Source of the DNA: Apostichopus japonicus
Lineage: Eukaryota; Echinodermata; Holothuroidea; Aspidochirotida; Stichopodidae
DNA length: 64,000 bases
Direction of reading: 5' to 3'
Assembly (NCBI RefSeq): GCF_037975245.1
Contig: NC_092583.1
Coordinates: forward strand, 6,359,264-6,423,263
Position 1 is the stretch's first letter, and each line of letters begins with the position of its first letter. The notes beneath the pieces are model-generated. The model saw nothing but the letters and a program-made list of their open reading frames with translations, was not told the origin of the DNA and did not search any database. The position numbers and the translations under genes are program-made. Shown in pieces: positions 1-43,207 of the stretch.

Positions 1-110
1 AGATTCTGCTTTAAGGATTGAACATGGTGAAAGCCAAACGTGTAACAGTGTAACATTTGAGCGCAACTGTTAATCAAAAGTAACTTCTGGAAGATCAGGA
101 CGAAACTAAC

Positions 111-28446
<28,336 letters not shown>

Positions 28447-31268
28447 CTGGAATTGGAAGGAGAAAAGAAAAGTGAATTTAACGACAACTTCCTGGAGGCT
28501 GTTACTAATTGCTCTTTTGCGACTTTTCATCAAAATACTTGTCACTTAAGTGCAATAGGAGGTGAATCGAGGATTACGAGCCTGCACGAAAAAGAAGAAG
28601 ACCGTGAAAAAGGGAGATTTACTGCGCATAATTGCTATGGTAACTATATAAAACATACCAGCGTATATATCAGTGGCATTAATACGCCCCAATAATATTC
28701 AAATCCAAGCTGGTATGTAATATGCATGATGTTACTCCTGTATGTCTTGCATAAAAATCAATTGCCAGACAGGACTTTTCATACTCCAAATACGGTTATA
28801 AGTCTGAAATAAAACAAACATTAGTTAGACGCCACCAATACAATATCAAAAGAGACCCAGGACGATGCTTTTACTTAATGTACTCAGAATTAGGCCGCCA
28901 TATTCCCGATCTTGGTTGCTCAGTGACTGTAAAAAGTCCTAAATGGGGACAGAAAATCCAATAAGCTTATACTTATATTGATGGAATTCTTTTCATTTAA
29001 GCGGTGCATACATTGTATTTGAATTTATTACAGGGTGGAATCGCAAGACATTAGAGCTTATAGCTAATACCAGTAAAGTTAATTAAATAGTAAAGTCAGT
29101 GTCGTATATTTCATTTTGACATTGGGAGGGGGGGGGGTGAGGTTATCTATATAGTTGAAGACGAGGGGTGGCAAACTACGCACAAAGAGCGTACGCGATC
29201 ACCAAGCGATTGCCGGGGAAGGGCTTCGAGCGGAGGGGTGTGCCTCTCCACCTTAAGAAATTGTTGACAGTCGCGATATTATATAATGCAAACTGGGGCA
29301 ACTTGGAGATGATTTTGTGCCCTTTTTCCTCACAAATATCACACAAAATTTGTTATTTGAACAGAGAAAATTAAAATATCCAACTTCCATATGAAGTTAT
29401 TTGTAATATAGTTCAACACAAAAGTTAGCCTCTTCAGTCAATGTTTCAAAAAGGGACCAAAGGTGTCTGTTATGGCCACATAATTTATCAAATTTATTGT
29501 TTCCAATCGGTATCTTGAAGTTGAAATTTTGATTGAACATTAATTATGAGTTGGATAGAATAAACCATCTTCAAATCAACAAAGTTTTCATCGTTTCTTT
29601 GGGCGGAGCTTCTTAAGCAGAGGGGCTATGCTTCCGTAAACAGCCAAGCAAGTAATATTACCCCCAAGGGCAGCGATAGTACCAACTCTATAGCTACAAA
29701 CACAGTCATATAGCGACATATATAGCCATACATTACAGTATAGACGTTTCTTTTAGCTTTCTAACGATATAAAATCTGTTATGGTCTATCTATAAAACTG
29801 GGGAGATGATTACATGGGTCACCCCCCCCCTCCCCCAGTGAAATGTTGGTGGATACATTCCCATTCCAGCGATCTTGTAACCTTTTTCAAAATTAAAACA
29901 CGTTTAAATGGACGCTATGTTAATTAAGCATCATATTTCATGTGGAAAAAATGTACTTCAGGCACCCGAATGATTACTTGGTGCATGCCCAAATCAAATG
30001 TTGGGGATACATCCCCTATCCCGCGGGATCTACGTCAATGGTTAAAGTAATCAAGCAAAACTAAGGTTGAGCTAAAAAGAGTTGTCCTACATCAAATTGC
30101 CATTGGAATAGAAATGATATAGAGCAGATATCACTATGTGTGTGTGTGTTACAGATAACTACGTGTGTGTTACAAATATGTGCGTGTGCTACAAAATATC
30201 TAAGAAAACACCCTGATGTAGCAAATTTAAGTTTCTTTAATTTAATTTGATTAATGTCGTAATTTTAGTGATGCATTTATCCATTCTATTAAAAGACGCT
30301 CGCACAGAGGAAACTAGACTTGAACTTGTTTATAAATTCTAATGTAAGAGTACTGAAAAAATAAGCCTCTCACTTATAATGTGAACAACATATCCAGTCT
30401 GTATTTTTTATACTTGAACATTACAATGGAGTGGCATCATTAGGACTCCCTCATTTGTCAAGCACACGTCGAGGTTCATTAAGCGAGTGGGTTGCATTTC
30501 ATAAAACACTTTTTCTTAGTTGATGATTTTAGAAACCTTTGAACGAACTCGGCAAAAATAAAGGTACATTCCCAGTATGTTCTTTTGTTTTAACAAATAA
30601 AAGCGGATAAAGAATTCTGTCTCAGATATTCTTCTATGTGTTCAGTTAATTTGTTACTTTATTTAAGTATTCTAGGGATTTAATAAAATTATCTTACGAT
30701 ATGTATATGGCAAGCCCACCTAGAAAGTACTCATTGATGCACTCTCTTTACAGCATCTCTTTACAGCGGCTGTTGTTGTTGATCAGCTAACAGCTACCCA
30801 CATGCACGTTAACTTACACAGGCAGGGTGTTATATCTAGTGATACCTTATCCAAAACAAAAAGCTGATTTTAAGCTCATCGGTGTATGCCCTGATTATAC
30901 CCTATTGTTATGTTACTGCTTCGTTGCTGTCTTACATTAATTATGTACGCTTCCTCTCAAACACTCTGTTATTTATAATGATATTTCTGACAGTTACGTC
31001 GAGAAATATTACTTCCTTTCCTTTGGCTTTGTCTTAATTGCGGTTTTTGTTATTGTTTGCACATCTGCATTTCGTTGTCGGAGTTGTTTACCGCATGTTA
31101 CTTGTGCTCCGACCTCCAATGTACTAATGTAGGCCTACACATGTACAGTATACATAGTTGATGAATATATAAGACACAAACCCATGCATGTCTCCCTGGG
31201 TTTACATTGAACGTGTTTCTATCGTTGTTTAAAAAGTCATTATAGACGTTTAGCAAAATACATACATA
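28447..31268. other. Upstream of PDE1 exon a: no gene recognised
   Basis: This is probably PDE1 intron, since exon a has a clean acceptor. It holds GC-richer, G-run or C-run patches at 29125-29250, 29580-29640, 29820-29875 and 29990-30035, probably decayed mobile-element pieces. Segments at 29841 and 29996 share the wording AAATGTTGG..GGATACAT(T/C)CCC. A short (TG)n lies near 30138. Confidence 0.6.
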
Positions 31269-31487
<219 letters not shown>

Positions 31488-31544
31488 AATAACGGAAAAA
31501 CTGTTAAACAACTATGCTGCATTTAGAGAAAGGCTGGATCTCGA

Positions 31545-32476
31545 GTGAGATACAATAATTGAATTAGGTAAGTGATTGGAAGTAAAACAGCCAATGCTAG
31601 GTTTTTGCAGAGCTTTCGAGCAAAACTAGCTCTTCTTCAGTGCATGATCACCGAAAGTGACAAGGAGTAGCAGGAATTGAAACTGTTTTATAGAGAAGAT
31701 GTCGGCATGGTTGTAAAGGCAAAGCGACTTACTGATTTCTGCTGAATTGAGCAGAAGTTTTAGAAATTCGGATTATTTTAATCCGCGTCGGATTATTGAA
31801 TCCGATTCCGTCGTAATTGTAAAGGAATTGTTTTGGTTTATCTGGGACGGCAAATCGTTTCTGATGTTTAAACCGAATGGTGCGGTGGTCTTTAGGTTTA
31901 GTTCCCAGAAATTTTCTTTCGCTTTCCTAGATTTATCTGTCCAAGAATCGTTCTGGTCAATGGCAATAACACACAAATTCTCAATTGAATGATTTTGGAG
32001 ATTGAAGTGATTTGCAACAGGTTGGTTGTTCTTTTTTGTTTTGATCGCCGATCTATGTTGTGTCATTCTCATTCTAAGAGTGTTTTTTGACTCTCCAATG
32101 TATTGTAAGTTACAAATATTGCAGTAGATGAGGTAAATGACATTTTTGGATAGGCAGTTAATTTTGTGCCGAATTTGGAACGTGAGTTTGGTTTGGTTGC
32201 TCTGAAAGGCCCCGGTCGAATCGACAAGTAAGCACGTTTTGCAATTTTGTGTACAGGGCGATGATCCTGTAGTTTCTGTTTTGCTTTCCCCTAATGGGGT
32301 ATCATCCCGAAAGGATGCCCGAACTAAGATATCCCGTAGGTTGCTGGGTCTTTTAAATGCGATGACAGGTAATTCTGGGAATACTGATTTCAGGCGTTCG
32401 GTGCCTTGAAGTAGGTGAAAGTTCTTCTGAATGATATTAGCCAGTGGAGACCAGGGTGGAATTCAGTAACCAATGG
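31545..32476 (-). mobile_element. Penelope-like retroelement, 5'-truncated 3' end with GIY-YIG endonuclease
   Basis: A continuous minus-strand frame runs 32462-31773 (229 codons, no stop) and contains wording typical of the Penelope C-terminus: a KRPSNLRDILVRA segment, a Cys-rich CTQNCKTC, the GIY-YIG nuclease core NVIYLIYCNICNLQYIGES, and later PVANHFNLQNHSIENL and KAKENFW. A stop at 32463-32465 precedes it and the reverse transcriptase is absent. The 3' side has GCACTGAAGAAGAGC and TCGAAAGCTCTGCAAAAACC, as in many Penelope-like elements. A (TA)n(TG)n tract abuts the upstream end and a long (TA)n tract lies about 60 bp beyond the downstream end. Confidence 0.9.
31773..32462 (-). pseudogene. 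GIY-YIG endonuclease domain fragment of a Penelope-like element
   Basis: 229 open codons without an in-frame Met until the ATG at 32072, so this is a truncated 3' remnant and not an independent gene. The GIY-YIG motif sits at about residues 110-130 of the frame. The conserved Arg follows in LRMRMTQHR, and the family's Glu/Lys region near KAKENFWEL is present. The reading frame is intact, which argues for a fairly recent insertion; function without the reverse transcriptase is unlikely. Confidence 0.85.
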
Positions 32477-32518
<42 letters not shown>

Positions 32519-32519
32519 G
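32477..32519. repeat. (TA)n(TG)n microsatellite
   Basis: TA repeat from 32477 passing directly into TG repeat, ending about 32519. It abuts the truncated end of the Penelope-like fragment. Confidence 0.97.
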
Positions 32520-35500
32520 GTATCTGTGTGTGATATATAACGATGGTCTAACGTACCTGTAATTATTCATTGGTGAGAATCACAATATACTTATTACAAA
32601 CTACGATGGTATCAAAACGCCCGGTCAAATTAAATGTAATCCATCCATTTGCCTATTTGCTATGTAAAGTTATTTACGAATGTTAACATGAAAGGAAGGG
32701 AATAATTCAACCCTTCATGAAGCTTCGCACATTTAACGCTAAAAATATGCTCCCAAAACCCAGTATTCTATATGCTCTTGTTCTAATAACAAGAGCGCGT
32801 TACCCATTACATGACATAGCACATGAACTCGTTTGCGTGATTAATATATTCATAATTCATGTTTGTGCTGTATTGCAGCAACTTCAATAATAAACAGGTG
32901 TGACATGTGATCTTCGGCTGATGAAACACGGCGAGATGAAACTGACTAATCAATTCCAGAATACTGATTAATATTGAAAACAATAGTATATTATTGCAAT
33001 CCAATATATCAAATTGTATATTAAATTAAAATTCCAAGTGGAATTTGAAAAGAGAAGACGAGATTTTAAGAGTCGGAAACTTTCCAATGGAATAAAGAAA
33101 AATCTTCATCGAGAACCAGCGTAGGTTCCTTATCGAATGTAGAATTGACTATATTCGTTATGCATGCGGAGTTAGAAGGAAAATTTATTTCAGACGATTT
33201 TGCAATACAGGTCGGGTCGATTTAAATTGGCAATCTTGATTGAATATTATGCGCACTGTTGCCTGAGATCTTTTCGTTGAAAGATTATGGAAGAATCAAA
33301 AATTGTATGTAAATATAACCATTAACGTTCATAAATGAACATTGAACGTGATAGACTCGAGGTTATTACCGAAGTCTACAGTTTAGTTACAAGTATTTCA
33401 GCAAACATGACATTTGAAGTTATTGTTGAAAAGAACCATCTGAGCGGTCGGTGTGACCTTCTCTGTGCTGAGCTTAAACTGTTAAAAAATTCTGATCATC
33501 CAAGTTGGATGACCTCACCAGCAGAAGGTCATCGGTGCACCCTCAGAGAGAGTGAAAGAGAGAGATGCAGAGAGGTGGAGAATGGTGGAGAGAGAGAGCA
33601 TGATACTATATGGAATGCATAAATATAAAACATGCAAATTAGCCCATGTCAAACTATTAGTGATAGGTCCAAGTCATTGTTCATGCAAGTGCGAGTTTAT
33701 AATATAATAAAATTTGTAATTGACGAGAAAAGTCAAGGGAAATATTTACCTGTAACATTTATAGGAAGGAAACGAATTGAAGTAACAGCGGGTTCAACAG
33801 TTACCTTTCGATATCTGAACAAAACTTATGCTTTATGGTATTTTATCATGAAACTATATGTAAAATATAGTATTGGTCGAAAACACATAAAACAAAAACT
33901 AAATTTACATTGTGTCATCATCTTATCGATGGATTAATGCTTAGACAGATTGCTGTCTTAAATGATGCTGTGCTGAGACAAAACGCCCATATTATTAAAA
34001 AATAATATATATTATTATTAAAAAATAAATAAAAAACGTTCAGAAAAGCAAGACGCAATATATCGGTAGAGTTCGAAAATATGCAGAATTCATGAACAAA
34101 CGTATCCCGTGTTTCCACATGCACAAACATGACCATAGTTATGAAATAAGGAAATAAACAAAAACAACTGAAATGTTTCAATCTATCGAGTGCAAAAGGA
34201 AAAGAATGAAGAGATAATCATCAGAAAGTAAAGAACCGAATCACGATAGTAGTATTTACAGCAGAATAGCAATCCTCTGCACCTTATTGTGTTTGCCACA
34301 TAGACTCATGCAGGAAACTTGCTGGCGACGTGCTACAAACCTTTTCCTTCGCGCCGTCCTTTTGGGCTGCTCGATCGATCAATTTTTGAACTGTTTGCAA
34401 CTGAAACAGAAGGAAAATGGGCTCCTGTTATTTTTTCATTGCTACCTTAAGTCAAGCCCCTTTATCAAAGTGATTCGTTTATCAGTCAAAGGATATTAAA
34501 TCATTCCTTGGGAGAATTCCTTTTAGAATTTCAATAAATGGATGAGACTCTCGGGATATCATGGACGTAGTATTAGCAAATGCATTGAACATCGTTAATT
34601 GATTGAGGCAAGCCTTCTCTGTATTCTCGTCATAGAAAGCAGGACGGCAAGAAATAATGAGAAAGAAAGACGAAACAACCCTCCCCATTTCTGTTTCCTT
34701 TTTGTTGTTTTTTCTTTTTTTCCTTGACATAAAAAGCTCGCCATCACCTTAGTGCGCCATGACTCATATGATTATTACATCTTTGAATATTTTAAAGAGG
34801 GACTCATTTTTGCTTAGCGTTCATTTTGGATTGAATGGAAATATGTGTCTTAATGATATCAACCTTACAAGCTTGTTGATTCAATAAAGCAAATTAACAT
34901 GAGAGATTTCATGTACAGAACGTTTAGTTTTTCAAAAGGGCTGTTGTGTTGTAAAACAGTAATGTATAGACGAATCGTTTTTAAACCATCTAAGATATTC
35001 GATGCAACGTTATTTATGTATATATTCGAAAGGTTCTCGTCGAAGTTGATCAAGCTGAATCTTCTTTAAAGTACTGGCCAGAGGGATTTTGCAAATTACG
35101 ACAGACATTGAGACCTTTTATATGACAAATGCTTAGAACATACTTGCTAAAGTTTGAACATTATTGACCACATGCATGTCGCTTTCTATAGTCTATTTGT
35201 ATTTCAATTTACACAGGGCGATACAGCTGTATAGGCTGCTGGCATTTATCGCTATGATATTAACCAATGATATTAAGCAACCTATTGCGAGAATAATTTG
35301 ACCGGTCAAAAGCATGATTACGAGTTATAGCCATTTCTTCTGTTCCCCTGATTCTGTATACCATTTGGGGAGAACTCTAAATGCAGTTTGCAATCAACGA
35401 TCGACCTCAGAAATGCAATTAGTAATGTGAGAAACGTCAGTTCGCTAACCAAATATCTTTCTGCACGAGTGAAACTGCACTATTGTATCGTATCAAAAGG

Positions 35501-37288
35501 GATCTATATCTTGAGAGAAGAACTTTCAGAGAAAATGTCTAATTTTAGCAAAGCACGATAAGACGGTAAAATAATTGAAAGAGAGCTAAATCGATGGGAA
35601 TATCCTATCACTGAGTCCATTGCAAAGAATAGTAAAACAAACCATAAAATGTGTTCAATTTGTACCCGCTGTGTGTCGCACTATAGATAGAACCTTAACA
35701 CAGAAGAAAACATGCATGGAAATATGTGTTCTCCTTTGCAAGTGGTATATAAGTGCACACAAACTGAATACCATTTTCAATCGCGAATAAATATTCTTTC
35801 CATTGTTAAAAAGGTTAATAGCGTCTGTTTTAGTAATGTCAAGAATGTATCAGCAACAAGTCGCTAGTCATTTATTGCCATGCCAAGACACAATAGAGTC
35901 TAGAAAATGCATCTCGCTGATCTTTCTAATTTTGTAATGGCTTTCAAAATACCAAGGAAATTGCCCTTAGCCAGGAATCTGATTTGAAGGGACACCAACA
36001 ATTTCAGGAGGGGTACAATACACATGTTCTGTAACTTGTGAAGTTTACGGTGGTGGTTCATATATGGGAACAGTAGGCTTCACGGGGTTGGGGTAGGGGA
36101 GACCCTACTCCTCGGTCAGGCTATACGGGCCTGCTTGATGGAATAGTTCGCATAACATACCAAATTGGATGTGGTATTACAACCAGAAACTTTTAAAGCT
36201 GTCAATACTCCATCGTGAGTGTTCATAATACCTGAACCTCCCGGTAGCCTGACTCACATTTTGTCGTGTAGGATTTCATTCTGTAACATATCGTGCACTC
36301 TACATCTTGATTAAATTATTAGGAAACGCGCTATTGTGTTGTTGTGCATTAAGATACATGTCTAATGATTCGTACCAAATTGATCAATTTCACTCACCCT
36401 CACTGGTTCATAAAGATCCAATATGACCAGCCTACTTATCATAACCGAGCTAGATGCGTAGATTAGAAACATTTACTATACTTAAACAAGTAATTTCTGA
36501 CTCTTCATAACGTTAATGAAACACATCGTCAGGCTCCTGCAACAGTTATTCAATATTTTCAGCGGAATATCATTATAATGTTCTAAGTTATTTGCATATG
36601 GTAAGACGCATGACTTGATAACGCTGATGGTCTATTGCGCGCCGTGCGTCAGGTCTGTTTATTGTATTTCAGTAAACCATTCAAGCTTGATTCAAATGGT
36701 CAATGTTCTCGTTTCTAGCTATACGACGTACACATTTTCTAAATATTTGTTGTCTTTCCTATTTCTTTTCCATACGCGTTGACTGCATGGATGGCAACTT
36801 GCTACGGTTGAGAAAGATGAAAATGGTAGGGAATAATGGTTATTTTAATTATCCAAGTGTTACGATTTGAACTTACGTTCTACTTTTGAACATAGAGTGG
36901 CGTATATAGGGTTTTTTACAAACAGGTTCTAGTCACATGCACTTGTAGTATGACTTCATCATTGTCATATGCATTCCTATTGAGTCACCGTGTTGATGAC
37001 ATTAACGGTGAGCAGACTAACTCGATTGACTGCAACATTTGGACTAGTGCCGTTAACCTGTGCTGGATGACCCACTTTAAGCTCGTGAGTTGGATTATGG
37101 TGTCAAAAATAGTTTGTAATATTGTTTAATGCTACATTCAATGGAAATACAACGGCAGTAAACCACCTATCTAAAGTATTTAGTAATAAACATCATTTTG
37201 ACTCTATACAAATCCCTCTTCGCTATCTCTGAAATGCCGCATGTTCCAATTTTACGTGATAGTCGATTTAGAATAAACAATAAAAACA
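32520..37288. other. No gene recognised
   Basis: AT-rich sequence with a short (GA)-rich stretch at about 33545-33600 and a poly(T)/poly(A)-type patch near 33990-34040. Open frames up to about 100 codons are within chance expectation and look non-protein-like. Confidence 0.6.
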
Positions 37289-37885
37289 ATTTAGTTTAGT
37301 TTAGTTTAGTAGAAAAAAGGATCAGGAGGGACACTTAAGTCCCCATCAAGGACCCTATAGAGAGAGGAAAGCACTGAAGACACCAACACTCAGACCCGAT
37401 TACAATGCTTAAAGTGCTTGTCCAAAGCATTCTTAAACCCATTGACACTACTTGCAAGTACAACTTTCTCAGGCAAACCGTTCCACTCATTCACAACCCT
37501 ATTAGAAAAAAAAATTATGCCGAATATTAATCCTACTGTGTGACTTTTGGAGTTTAAGACAATGACCTTTGGTACAATTACTGTTAGCAAACATGAAAAA
37601 GTCGGTAAAGGATAAATTGTCAAAACCATACACAAGCTTGAAAACATGAATCAAGTCCCCACATGACCTCCTAAGCTCCAGTGTGGTGAGATTCAACAGT
37701 TGTAACCGCCTATAATAAGGAACACTCTTTAAGGAACTAATCATCCTAGTAGCCCTCCTCTGGACCTTTTCAAGTACTTCCTTATCCTTAGCAATATATG
37801 GGTTCCAAGCCTGCACAGCATACTCCAGATGAGGCCTAACCAACTGTTTATAAAGCCTAACTACTATGTCCTCTTTCAGAAAACT
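37289..37885 (-). mobile_element. 5'-truncated CR1/L2-like LINE fragment
   Basis: Minus strand. The frame from about 37879 encodes the C-terminal end of a non-LTR reverse transcriptase: RLYKQLVRPHLEYAVQAWNP, then VLEKVQRRATRMISSLK and LRRSCGDLIHVFKLVYG. Past a run of nine T (37504-37512) the match continues in a different frame with SNRVVNEWNGLPEKVV and ends CNRV-stop at 37390. A short 3' UTR follows and ends in repeats of CTAAA (37289-37312), a typical LINE tail. The upstream end is cut at about 37885, where stops appear. Not functional. Confidence 0.9.
37390..37879 (-). pseudogene. LINE reverse transcriptase C-terminus, frameshifted
   Basis: Two overlapping frames (37879-37502 and a second open down to 37390) carry consecutive parts of one protein. 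The break lies at the homopolymer T run near 37504-37512, so a one-base slip is the simplest explanation. The catalytic YxDD part lies upstream and is missing. Confidence 0.88.
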
Positions 37886-40800
37886 GGTTCAGTATTGTCT
37901 CCTGCTTCTTATGAGATGACATGAGCTTAAACTATAGGTACTAGTTCGGTTAAAATAGTTTGAGGTTTAATAGCTAGAAGTGGAATTGATATATGTAAGC
38001 CTGCCATAATAATTGTCGCTTGAATGTTATAGACATGGCTTTGTTTAAATGTAATATATATATCTCATGTTGTTTGATTTGTCTTTACGCCAGGGCTCTT
38101 TCCATTTTCTAATGTGGTTGACTTGATTCTTATTGACTTGTAATGTAACAAACTGACTTGTGATTCGATTTTTTACTTGATAAACGAATGACACGACTTG
38201 ATCTGGAACTGAGATAAGTTATAGACTTCACTGGTACGTGACTAGTTATCATCAGGGTAAGTTACCTGGTCTAATGTGTTTGTAATATCATTAACATCAA
38301 GCTGTGCGTGTGCCGTGTTGACTGATTGTCTCCCGATTGCCAGAAGTTTACAAAATATTCAATTGTACCTTGAAAAGAAAGGTAAAGGGAACCCTGTTAT
38401 ACATCAGCAATGTCAACAAGTCTCAAAGACAGTTTGCGAAGATTCAATGCGTTTTATCTGCAGGAAAGAAACATATCATGAATTTTTCTTCGAGTTAATT
38501 AACGATATGACTGTAAGGGTATTGTTACATAACGAATTGCAGACTACTAGTTCTTTTATTTGCCGCTCAAATCACAGATTTACCTTTCCGTGATACTTAA
38601 TGTCTTGATTACCATAAATATAGATCAATAATTTCAAGAGCGATCACTGTTTACTTTAACATTTAAAAAACAAGGTATGAATATTTTATGATATAGCTAA
38701 TTAACTCCCCGGGCTCGTATAATAATAACAAATGTGATATCATGATTCTCGCACTTTGCCGCTTTGACACTGGATAGGGTATTCAGATAGTGCGTCTCCC
38801 GAGCACGTGATTGGTTGGTGACAGCTATTGAGTGAACGAAACTGAAGCAATCCACTTACACAGAACCAATTTCATCCCTTGGCTCACTCCTGCAGTACAA
38901 TGACGTTCAGCAGCTTTGTAGCCACAACTCCCACACCTTTTGATCGAATCATTTGATATTTACGAAGCCATAGGTGCTACCGAAGCATTTACTTCTTAAG
39001 CACCATAAGATGCCGTGATTAAACTTGATCGGCACTGAATTTACATATAATTTCACTTTACAATTTTCTGAAGTCACAAATAATTTATTACATGTTTTGA
39101 TGAACTCCGAGCAAAAGCTATTTTACATTTGCCTGGTTTTTTAAAACGTCCATCTGGTTAAAGTGGTTTCGGTCTTTTTAAATAAGGGAAGGGATTATAT
39201 AGAAAAATGGAAGCAAACCCACAAATTTCGGCCCCAGACGTGAGAAATGTTTGCATTTGGGTCTTTGATAGGATACTTCATTAGCTACCTTAAAACAATC
39301 AAAAGTACTTAAATTTAACAGCAAGTTTGATCATGAAACCTTAAGATCCTTAACTTGCGATTTTCATTGTCGCTTTCCTTCACCCTAAATCCTATCGCGA
39401 TTACCAGAGCGTGAGTCACAACCTGCTTAATCAGAGCGATTATTCTAAATTCATTACTATTATACTGTAGTTGTTTAAATAGCAGGCCTTATGTGCTATT
39501 AACGCAGTATCGATGATTTGACAGTTGTTATTGCAAAAGCAAGCTTCCCAACGACATCATCTTCTGTCGCGTTTATTTTACTGCGACTTGGCACCCTCAA
39601 CATTCGGCCAGACCACCCGTATGTAATGGAACCATAAAACAATGGAATTATACAGTTTGTTTCAATGTACATAGAATTAGTGTAAGATATGGGTTAACAC
39701 TGCCAGCACAGATACTAAGTGAAGTCCACTTATCACTGGCACTTAGTTGGCTTAAGATAGTAGCGTACTTGTTATATTTATTTACTGGCGTTACTAACAC
39801 AGTACAAAGTGAATTATCCAGTACATAATGAAATTCTCGAAACTGCTAACTAGACCAATTAAGCCTACTTTTGACCCATTGCAACGCCTCGTTATTGAAT
39901 CAGAGGTACACAGAGAGAAGCAAGTTTACGCATATATTAAAATTATAAACAACTTCTAATAGGAAGGTAATATCTATTATATTATTTGATCATTGTGCAT
40001 ACTCACTCCGTCTCACTCTCTGAATAATTTATTATTACATATTTTTATATATACGCGATAAATTTGTCCCTATGAGTTTACTGAGGTTTTTACACAATTG
40101 AAAGTGGACGCTTTGTTTAGGTATACCGATCGATCTATTCTTGTTTTCAGTTTGTTTGTAACGATGTTTTGGTAGCTTCGTCTGATAATAATAATTGAAC
40201 ACATATCTGACACTGAATTAGGCGACTGGGGTGAAAGTAATGAATTTGGTAGCAGTTAGCGGATTGGAATACGAAACAGCCTCCCTACCACATATAAGAG
40301 TCTATAGGTATGTGAAAAATAAATTATCTCTAAACAATTCATACATGTGTCTGTATGCAGCAGACCATAAAAAACAATAGAATTGCTGGTATCAACAACT
40401 AATGGAATATAGTAATGAATTCAGTTCGCACATAATTGTGCAACGAGAAACACATCTTGCTGGTAAACCTCCTCTATAGGACAGACTAACACAAATAGGC
40501 ATATACGTTCTTTTAAAAAACTGGGAAATTATGTCAAAGTTTTATATCGTTCCAGTTATAGCCATTGAGTGCATCTGTACTTTTGAACATATGTTTTCTA
40601 ATGATAAGCAAACATCACTTGCCGAAAGTTTGCTTTATTAAAACTTTCTGGATTGATTATCTTGAATAATGAATTACCTAGATGCATATTTTGTTGACTG
40701 TGGCGCCTACTAAAATCTAACAGCAGTTTAGTACAGATAAAGGCCAATATCTCCAAGTGGGCACACTTATTACATTTACCTTACACAAAGTATTGATCCT

Positions 40801-43207
40801 GATACTTCCATGACCTCTCAATTTCAATGTTCAAAGATATTAATTAACACAAGCTTCTATATACAAATTATCCCGTGGCTCATATTTCATGTTATTGACC
40901 TATTGTGTGACAAAATGTTGTGATTTATGCTTATATCACAGGCGCAAATGCATACTACACATAACAGAGTTCGTTTTCTGAGACATTTATAAGCGGCTGG
41001 TTCCCATGTTATCAGGTTAAATGAGACAATCTTCCAGCTATACACAGTAATAAACGTCTTCGTCACTGTGTTGAGTAATACATCATGTTGAGCTATGCCG
41101 TTGTATATGTAAAGTGTTGCTCGTCGTTTGTATTATTATGCTTTTAGTGCAGTATTATTTCATACAGATGTTCTCTGTAATCAGAATATCAACCATTGCT
41201 TATATTTAAAGGGAGAAGCAGAAATGACATAGTTAATATTAAAACTGATAGACATTGGTTGGCTACGCGCTAAACACATTCTTATTGACCGCCAATGCGA
41301 TGTCCTCAACAATCCCTCAGTGTTACAAATAATCCCAGATACCCATCGTCAGGTCTCGGTAATTATATTTTCATTTTGCCAGGCCATGCTGGAGCGCATG
41401 TGAGAAATTGAATACTAATTTCTGTTGCAATGAATCATTTTCTGAAATTCACTATACGGTCGTATATCTCGGATTTATATAACTTTTAACATTAGAGGCG
41501 AAGTGAAGCTTATGTAATACCTACATACTGACTTAAAGGAAAACTAGTCCATCTTTGTGCCCGAACCTTTGAAAAAGCCTTAAAAGATGTATTAAGCAAA
41601 CGAATATGAAATGATAGTTTGTACTATGCACTGTCATAACCGACGATATATTGCGGATATTAATAATAATACTATCAATGGGGAATCAGGATATAAAGCA
41701 CTCTTTCTGTAAAGCTAATCACACGTTGCGTGCCAAATTAAAATATAGTGTTTGCTCTATGTACATTATAGCTTACATGCTTACTTGTGAGAGTTCTTCT
41801 GAAAGTGAAACATGACCGTACTTTTATCTATTTCCAGATACCTTCAGTTATTTTGTGTCCTGTTTCCTTATCCGAAGATAACGCCCTGCAATCTGCTGTA
41901 AAACATAACACCTGTAACAGTCTGTCAACTCAACGGTTTAAGGCTTTGTTTTGTGCTGATACAATTTTTTAATGAGAATCGAGAACGGTAAACAATTCTC
42001 AGGTTAGCATTGCTCACTAAATATTAAATTTAAAGCAACATATAGTTAACGTACACCTACACATAATTTTCCTCAACACCAGTGGCTACAGCGTTTCGTA
42101 AAAATATGAGAACCTTCTTTTGAGATTGATATGTCTAGTTTTTTTTTTCGATGGACTCCAGTGTAAATATCTAAGTCATGCCATCTAATATTCTTGGCGC
42201 TGAAGAATACAGGCGTAGTAATAATATTCCTGACGTACATGAAGCAAACATGATAATAAACAGTAAGCAATGGTCGACGATATATACAATGAATACACAG
42301 GTTCACCCCACACATTAGGCTAACTAGCTGGTGAATTAATGTTATCATTCATTTATTCGTCTGCACATTTGAGTATAATTCGAACCGTTTTCGTGTTCTA
42401 CAATGCTATTTGAATGAATCAGGCATCAGACATTGCTTCCCGAGATAATCTAGGTTTGGATGCTGTTAACATTCTTAATTTCATAACATGTGACTGAAAT
42501 CGAACATTAGTGACGCTAGTAAACACATTTCAATTATCTAATGCAGCGCAACTCTTTCGTTCATCCTCATGCATTATGTTACTTCTTATGTATGCATATG
42601 TAAATATGCTTTACGAAATGACTGTGCAATGTTTCATTTGAATTTGAAGCATTGCAATTTGCTATAATTATGATGAACATATAATTAAATATAACTAATA
42701 ATTTGTATACTTGTCCTCGTTGAAAGCACGTTGTTAACATGTCGTTATATATATATGATTAACATAGATATCAGCTGAAACAATAATAACGACAGGCAAA
42801 ATAGTAAATAGCAATAATTAATGTTGTGTTCTTCTGACATATTGTTTATTCAGCTAAGAGATGACTGTTTACTAGTTCAATAACAAAAGTTAAACAAATG
42901 GTTACCGAAGACCAGTCAATAAATTCGTAATAAACAGGTTATCACCGAGGGTAATATTTCCCCATTTTTACGTTGGCTAATTTGCCAGATAGGACAATAT
43001 AATATAGTTAAGTGTAGAAATATCAAATCATATAATATTATAAGAACCAAGAGCAAACTTTAGCGACATTTGATAGTTGAAAAAAAGTAAAGAAAGTCTG
43101 GAAGTATAACTTCTTTTGCTTCCCGAATGTTGTGTAGACTTTATATGTTCTTAAAACTCCAGACGCAAACATGTCCAATAATGAAATCATAGTGTTACGT
43201 ATTCCAT
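37886..43207. other. No gene recognised
   Basis: 5.3 kb of AT-rich sequence without clear repeats, mobile elements or coding signals. The open frame of about 105 codons at 38276-38593 shows no family resemblance. Confidence 0.6.

Noticed and set aside
36390-36480. Minus-strand frame MFLIYASSSVMISRLVILDL ending at AGG|gtgagt, a possible PDE1 upstream exon
   Set aside because: The donor would be phase 0, whereas PDE1 exon a needs a phase-1 partner, and there is no similarity to PDE1.
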